Of a stretch of 64,000 nucleotides of DNA, positions 58,966 to 64,000 are shown piece by piece. The stretch spans positions 95,418,001 to 95,482,000 of the forward strand of contig JBITNC010000001.1 of the NCBI GenBank assembly GCA_050084985.1, read 5' to 3'. Source of the DNA: Nageia nagi. Its lineage: Eukaryota > Pinophyta. The position numbers and the translations under genes were made by a program. The first letter of the stretch is position 1, and each line of letters opens with the position of its first letter. Under the pieces are notes generated by a model, which saw only the letters and a program-made list of their open reading frames with translations, searched no databases and was not told the DNA's origin.

Positions 58966-60049
58966 GGGCATTCATGCAAAGTTAGCATGATCAAATTTTA
59001 GTACAAGATCTAGAGATATCTAGATTATGGGCCAAGTATGCAAGGGTCAAGACACATTTGAAGACTCATGGACTCATGATGAGTGATATCTCAAGCAGAG
59101 TCTCTATATCTAGAGCGAGTGGTAGTGGTAGGAGAGTATGCTCTAGGAGTGAGGCATCTATTAGTGGTGCTAGTGCCCAACCATAGGGGTGAAGGGTGTA
59201 ATGATAAGGCCCATGTGTACTTATGTTGTACCAAATTTTAACTTTTGAGATATATATATATGTGTGACCCATTTGGCAGATACAATACTCTATTTTTAAT
59301 CTTTTGTGTTATATTTTTAAAATGGTATACATTGGACACACATATAGGCATAATGAAATCTAAAATAGACTCATTAACAGTAAAACATACTAAACATGCA
59401 TACATTATGTTATGTACAATTGATAATGATCAAAATATAGATGCATAAATGGAAATGATGCACATACTAAAGGAACCAAAATAATTTAGGAGAAGTTAGT
59501 AAAGGTTAGGAGGGTGTATGTGAGCATAGATATTACAAAACAACACCCAAGATTCTTCTAAAGGCTAGGGAACATGATTTAGAATGATACAAGGTTGATT
59601 TTAAATATTCTATCCAAGGAAACTCATGATGATAGCACCCTAAAATAGAGATAATATGATGTTGGCATTGTGCACAAAGAGGAATTGAATCCCCAAATTT
59701 TGGGTATAGAAAAAAAACATAAGAAAAAGAAAAAGAATTGGAATGGTGAATACATAGAATAGAAAAGCAACACAAATACAAAAACAACCTTGTTACTAAT
59801 GTACACTAATTATGATGTCAAAAGGAGCTCAAGGAATAACTTTATGTACCTAAAGAGTGTTTTCTACCCAAATACACTTTACGGAGGAAGGGACAAAAAG
59901 AGGCACTTTTTTACTAGTCATTCCCATGCTATTGGTGCTCTAAAAGCAAGAATTCATGTCACTAGCACCACATTTTTTATTCCATTCCTATTCCTATTTA
60001 GAGGAGGATGCCTGCATGCATGAGTATTATCTAAAAAAGAATGTAAATT
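58966..60049. other. Short interval between the PMD gene and gag of element B
   Basis: In an autonomous gypsy element pol (about 3-4 kb) would lie here; only about 1 kb is present and no protease, RT, RNase H or integrase motif is found on the minus strand. Frames at 59,066-59,272, 59,533-59,806 and 59,790-60,023 show no family signature. Confidence 0.6.
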
Positions 60050-62290
60050 ATGGGAAATACTTACTATACCAATGCACGCTCTAGATTGTGAAGATGGTAG
60101 GGGATCATTGAATATCCCTAGCTATGCATTATCCAAATGTATAGGTCCTATTTGTGTAACTAGTGTTTGATCCATCCTAAGTGCTACATTATCAATGAAA
60201 ACATGTATAAGATTATGAAGTGTCTTGCAATCTTAGGTTAGATGACTAGCTACCCTATGATAATTGTAAAATTCCTATTAATGAAAATTTTTAGGCACAC
60301 CATTAGTAAACTTAGGTTCAACAATAGAAGGCAATTCAGTTAATTCCTCATCTAATAATATATTCATAATATTATCAATAGTATTAGTCAAAGGAGTATA
60401 TTTGTGAGTATGTTTGAAAGGGGAGTTACCTCTTTTTTTGTGAGTGACATTATTTGGTTCAACCTTGAATTGATTTTATTTAATAGGTTTTATAGGTGAA
60501 GTATACTCAACATGTTTCATAACACTCAATTTTGTAATGCATGGTTCCTTTTTAGTAATAGTGTCAATCATATCTCTTAAATACATATCATGATTGTAAA
60601 TGAAAAATAGCTTATATATAGGCAAGAGATCATCCATAAAAATATGCTTGAGTTCATGTTCATCTATGGTGAGTTTATTAGTAGTTTATTTCCATATCCT
60701 TACAAAATCCTTCACTAATTGGTTAGGGAGTTATTTAATTTTAGACGAGTTTTTAAGATAAACCTTCTCAGTAATGTTATAACCATAATCATGCAAAAAT
60801 ATGTGAATCAAATCCTAATACCTATCAATGTTGCTTTTGGGAAGCTAAAAGTACCATTTAAGAGCCTCATCTTTCAAACTGTAAGAAAACAATTTATCCA
60901 ACAAATCTTGATCATGCATATATTCAATAGCTTCTTCATGAAATTTATGAACATGCATCATAGGATCTTGTATACCATCAAATTTAGTAAATTTTACACT
61001 CTTTTTCCCAAGGATTACTTTGGCAAGAATCCTAGCAGTGAGGGGTCTTTTTAAACATGAAAGAAAATCATCCTCACTACTCTCCTTGTTGTTAAGTCCA
61101 ACATTGGTTTTTGGGGATGGTGGGGAGGGGGGAGAAGGAGGTTGTTGTGCATTTTTTATTGTTTGAAATGGAATATACTTCAAAATAGAAACCTCATTAG
61201 TATGATTAACCCTATCCTTCTCAAGTTCATGCACTACCTCTACTAGGATTTTCAATTGTTCATATGGAGGTTGTTTATACCAATCAATGTTTTCTTGGAT
61301 ATCCATAATAATACATACTTTAATCTCATGTTCCTTAGGATTCCAAGTTGGTTGAAGCTTAAAGGCTTCTCTAATAACTTCAGTAAGTTGATATTTAATG
61401 AGAGATGTAATTTTATCATCAGATGAAATAATTGGACCCTTACTTTTCTTCTCCTGATTGAAGTATTATGGATTAAGGATTAAATCACTGTAAGATTCAT
61501 CATCCATATATTCAAGTTCTAATTGATCATGTCTATTAGAAGCATTGTCTACATGCAGTGGTTATTCCAACTTAGCATCTAGCTCTAATCCAAACTTTAC
61601 TCTATTAGGATACATGTCAACCACACTATGGTTACAATTAGTCATGTTGCCCATGCTATGCATTTTGTGTATAGGCTAGAGATGTTTTGGTGATTGCTCA
61701 TAATGGAACAAGCTATCTTCAAATTTTGCAATGTCCAACTAATTACCAAGTAAATTTTCATTTGTAATAACTTTCACCACAATAAGAGCATTATTACAAA
61801 TAAAAAATTATAATTTTTCCTTATTAGATAAGACCTATTGAATGGATCAAGCATTATAGAGAATTCTATCAAGATTGGGAAGTTCATCATCATCAAAAGG
61901 TTCTAGATGAGAAGCCAAATTATGCAAGTTGCTAGGATCAAGAATAGCATATCAATTAGGGGTCTCTCTAATAATAGACATTCATTTACCAAAATCTAAA
62001 GATTCAGAATCCCATATGGTCCTAGGAGGAGGTATTTGAATAGACAATTTAGAATTAATTTGAAGACTTCTCCTAACCTTTTAAAATTATACTTTGGATT
62101 TAGATATTGTAGGGTTATCTATATTAAGATCCATATTTGGGATATAAGTAGAATAAATCCTTATTTTATCTTACTCTTTGGCTAATATTTGGAGCACTTC
62201 CTCTATGGAGAGAAAAAGTGGCAAAAATGGATTCATGACTTTAAAAAAGGATTTTTCCCTAAAAGAAGACCTAGGTGTGTAAGAATGTCG
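60050..62290 (-). pseudogene. Gypsy-type gag of element B, largely readable
   Basis: The open minus-strand frame 60,845-61,306 (153 codons) has a coiled N-terminal part, a proline-rich linker (PPSPPSPPSP), then KFTKFDGIQDPMMHVHKFHE and DLLDKLFSYSLKDEALKWYF. This is the Ty3/gypsy retrotransposon gag core 'FDGxxDPxxHLxxF......LxxxFxxSLxGxALxWF'. Upstream (61,306-62,290) lies a decayed acidic N-terminal region; downstream (60,830-60,050), TNKLTMDEHELKHIF-like, MDDLLPIYK and a tail with FYNYHRVASHLTQDCKTLHN-like codons, equivalent to the zinc-binding tail. This is the best preserved retroelement gene of the window; the opposite-strand frame 60,719-61,054 is its shadow. Confidence 0.92.
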
Positions 62291-62301
62291 AGTTCACCAA
62301 A
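62283..62301 (-). other. Primer-binding region of element B
   Basis: Minus strand tttggtgaactcgacattc follows the 5' LTR directly. It has the TTTGG start common for gypsy PBS sites and is one of few spots with a CG. I cannot assign the tRNA without a search. Confidence 0.55.
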
Positions 62302-62977
62302 TGTAGACCCTAAATAATGCATTGGTGTAATTAATTTAAGGAATTAACATGTGCACTATTTGGTATATGAATTAATTAACATAAAGCAAGAATATGACAA
62401 TAGATGATTAAACATACAAGTTTGTTTTGTTAACATACATATTCAATCAATCAAGGAAAGACATAGGCAATATCATATGCATTAGTACGACATCAATGCC
62501 CTAGTAATAGTACATCGTTAACATCATGCTAATGATCAAATAATAGATACAACAAAAGATGAAATGATAAATGCATGAATGATTTATCAAGATAACCAAA
62601 GTATGATAATATTTGAGATAAGAGATTTGTTTGTTATAGATAAGAAGGCTTTGTAAGTGTTTGATTTATTGATGATGTTCGAGTCCTTTGATTCTCTATT
62701 TGATCTTCAATTGATAGAATCCTTAAGTCTTTTATAATTTGCCCCTTATCTAGTCTCCTCTTGATGACAATCCCATCCTTTGCCTATCTTTGTATGTCTT
62801 TAATACCTTATGTAGGGATGCTTCTATTATAGGATTTGACACCTTGTATAATTAACAAGGGTCAAATATATGGCCTACACCTCTTTTATATATTTTAAAT
62901 CTCTTTGTAAATAATACATTGTTAAGGGATTAAAATGATTTATTAAATATATAATGGTTCATTTTGAGGCATCTACA
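62302..62977 (-). repeat. 5' LTR of element B
   Basis: Partner of 53,264-53,938; followed at 62,978 by atatg, the right copy of the target duplication. Confidence 0.97.
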
Positions 62978-64000
62978 ATATGTTAAAATAGGCTTATCTC
63001 TTTCATATACTACTATATATATTTGTTGTGAGGGTTGATCCATAATGTTGAACCTAAAGGATTCATTAGGCCATCTAGCTATATCACATGAAAAATTTAC
63101 ATATAAAATTCTAATACCAAGATAAGCTTATTTTAAAGCATATAATAAATCATCTAAGTAAGGTGATATGTATATTCCATTTGATATCTCTCTTAATAAT
63201 CTTAGATCCTAGGTCTAATTAAATAGCTAGGGAATCATTTATTTATGTTATATCATTATTATTCTTAGTTATTATCATTTTTTGTGATTGCTACTTCACT
63301 ACTATATCTTTCATTATCATCCTTCTCTTTATTACTTGTTATAAATTTATTTTATTTTATTTTATTATTAAATTATTTTAAATATATATAGATACTATTT
63401 ATATAAATTCCAAATGCTCTTATTATGTACATCACATTTGAAATATAATATAGAAAATCCTACAAATGTAGGATGATGGTGTGACTTGTAGAATAAACTA
63501 TGTGACTTGTAGAATAAACTATCTAATTTTGGAAAGGATAACATTTTTAATATAATAAAACAATCATAATTTAATTTTTTACAAATTCTAAGGATGAGGA
63601 AGTTTGCATAAAAAAATATCCCCAAGGGAACACCATGATAGTTAAATGCTTTGGTTTGCCTCTAGGAGGTCTCAATTTTAAATCACTTTATTTGATTCAA
63701 CAAAATCATATCAAGACTCTAACTTGGCTATATTTTGGATACAATCTAACTATTTTTCCATATTCCTCCAGAAGATTTCACTAGTGAGATGCTACTTACT
63801 GAAGAAGTTCTAGCAAAAAACAAACCCTTTTTTTTGTTTATCATAGATTTAAGACACCTACCCTATTACCTGAATCTGTATATGCTAAAAAGAGTTTTGT
63901 GTCCAAACTAACTAGTAAAGTTTATTCTAGCTTATCAAAGTCTCATAAAATAAGTACTTTCAAGTCAAGCTTTCATGCTTATGTAAAAACTTTTGAGTTT
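62978..64000. other. Continuation of the element C 3' LTR and unidentified flank
   Basis: The first part (at least to about 63,300 if the LTR length resembles that of element A) should be the right half of the C LTR split by element B. The LTR end could not be placed. The rest is A/T-rich with no recognised gene; the minus-strand frame 63,395-63,625 has no family signature. A short direct repeat (gtgacttgtagaataaacta, twice) lies at about 63,481-63,520. Confidence 0.45.

Larger units (their letters stand above)
53264..62977 (-). mobile_element. Gypsy-like LTR element B: gag plus antisense PMD gene plus 192-bp tandem repeats, no pol
   Basis: LTRs of 675 and 676 bp (53,264-53,938; 62,302-62,977), the best matched pair in the window, with TGTAGA...TCTACA ends and a perfect 5-bp target duplication atatg (53,259-53,263; 62,978-62,982). 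A polypurine tract at 53,939-53,953 (minus strand) shows that the left LTR is the 3' one, so the element runs right to left. From its 5' end: LTR, gag (minus strand), antisense PMD gene (plus strand), tandem repeats, polypurine tract, LTR. No polymerase motif was found; only about 1 kb lies between gag and the PMD gene. It sits inside the 3' LTR of element C. Confidence 0.95.

Noticed and set aside
60719-61054. 111-codon plus-strand frame
   Set aside because: Overlaps the element B gag core on the other strand, which has a clear family signature; this one has none.
1-64000. CRISPR arrays, bacterial-type operons, rRNA or tRNA genes
   Set aside because: No regular short direct repeats with unique spacers, no ribosome-binding sites or operon packing, and no cloverleaf or rRNA landmark was seen; the repeats found are explained by transposons, telomere-like units and tandem arrays.

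Overview
This is a stretch of repeat-dominated nuclear DNA from a land plant, with no intact protein-coding gene that I can see. Four things point to a plant: telomere-like blocks built on the Arabidopsis-type CCCTAAA unit, decayed pentatricopeptide (PPR) pieces of the organelle-targeted PLS type, TNP2/DUF4218/DUF4216 CACTA transposase remnants, and plant mobile domain (PMD) proteins. Long degenerate interstitial telomeric blocks, very old nested LTR elements, strong A/T richness and near-complete loss of CG dinucleotides together suggest a large, heavily methylated gymnosperm-type genome. That last step is inference, not proof.

Layout. 0.66-2.8 kb and 4.35-6.6 kb are two degenerate telomere-like blocks with different dominant units. 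6.7-12.6 kb holds a decayed CACTA (En/Spm-type) element. 13.9-14.5 kb is a roughly 160-bp tandem repeat. 14.5-19.0 kb is a mosaic of broken PPR pieces separated by a recurring spacer. 19.9-21.1 kb is an unrecognised decayed coding region, probably transposon-derived. 22,345-31,882 is a Ty1/copia element with both LTRs, a PBS, a polypurine tract and an internal 0.4-kb tandem duplication; its reverse transcriptase is split by a 3.5-kb 5'-truncated LINE on the minus strand. 33,385-41,390 is a gag-bearing Ty3/gypsy-like element (A) without pol, carrying an antisense PMD gene. 44.7 kb to beyond 62,983 is an outer gypsy-like element (C). It has been hit three times: by a CpG-rich solo LTR inside gag (44,753-45,240), by a second copia element (47,268-52,381), and by a minus-strand element (B, 53,264-62,977) inside its 3' LTR.

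The most interesting point is that A and B are different elements with unrelated LTRs but the same unusual plan: gag in sense near the 5' LTR, no visible pol, and a PMD-family protein in antisense near the 3' LTR. Element B also carries six copies of a 192-bp tandem repeat between the PMD gene and its 3' LTR. A second clear point is the solo LTR: 488 bp, perfect 5-bp target duplication, matching TGATG/CATCA ends, and about 14 CG dinucleotides in a region where CG is otherwise almost absent, so it looks like the youngest insertion here.

All element genes are pseudogenes. Many in-frame stops sit where Trp, Gln or Arg codons are expected, with long stretches otherwise in frame, as expected from deamination of methylated cytosine. 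Divergence statements are by eye; no alignments or searches were run.
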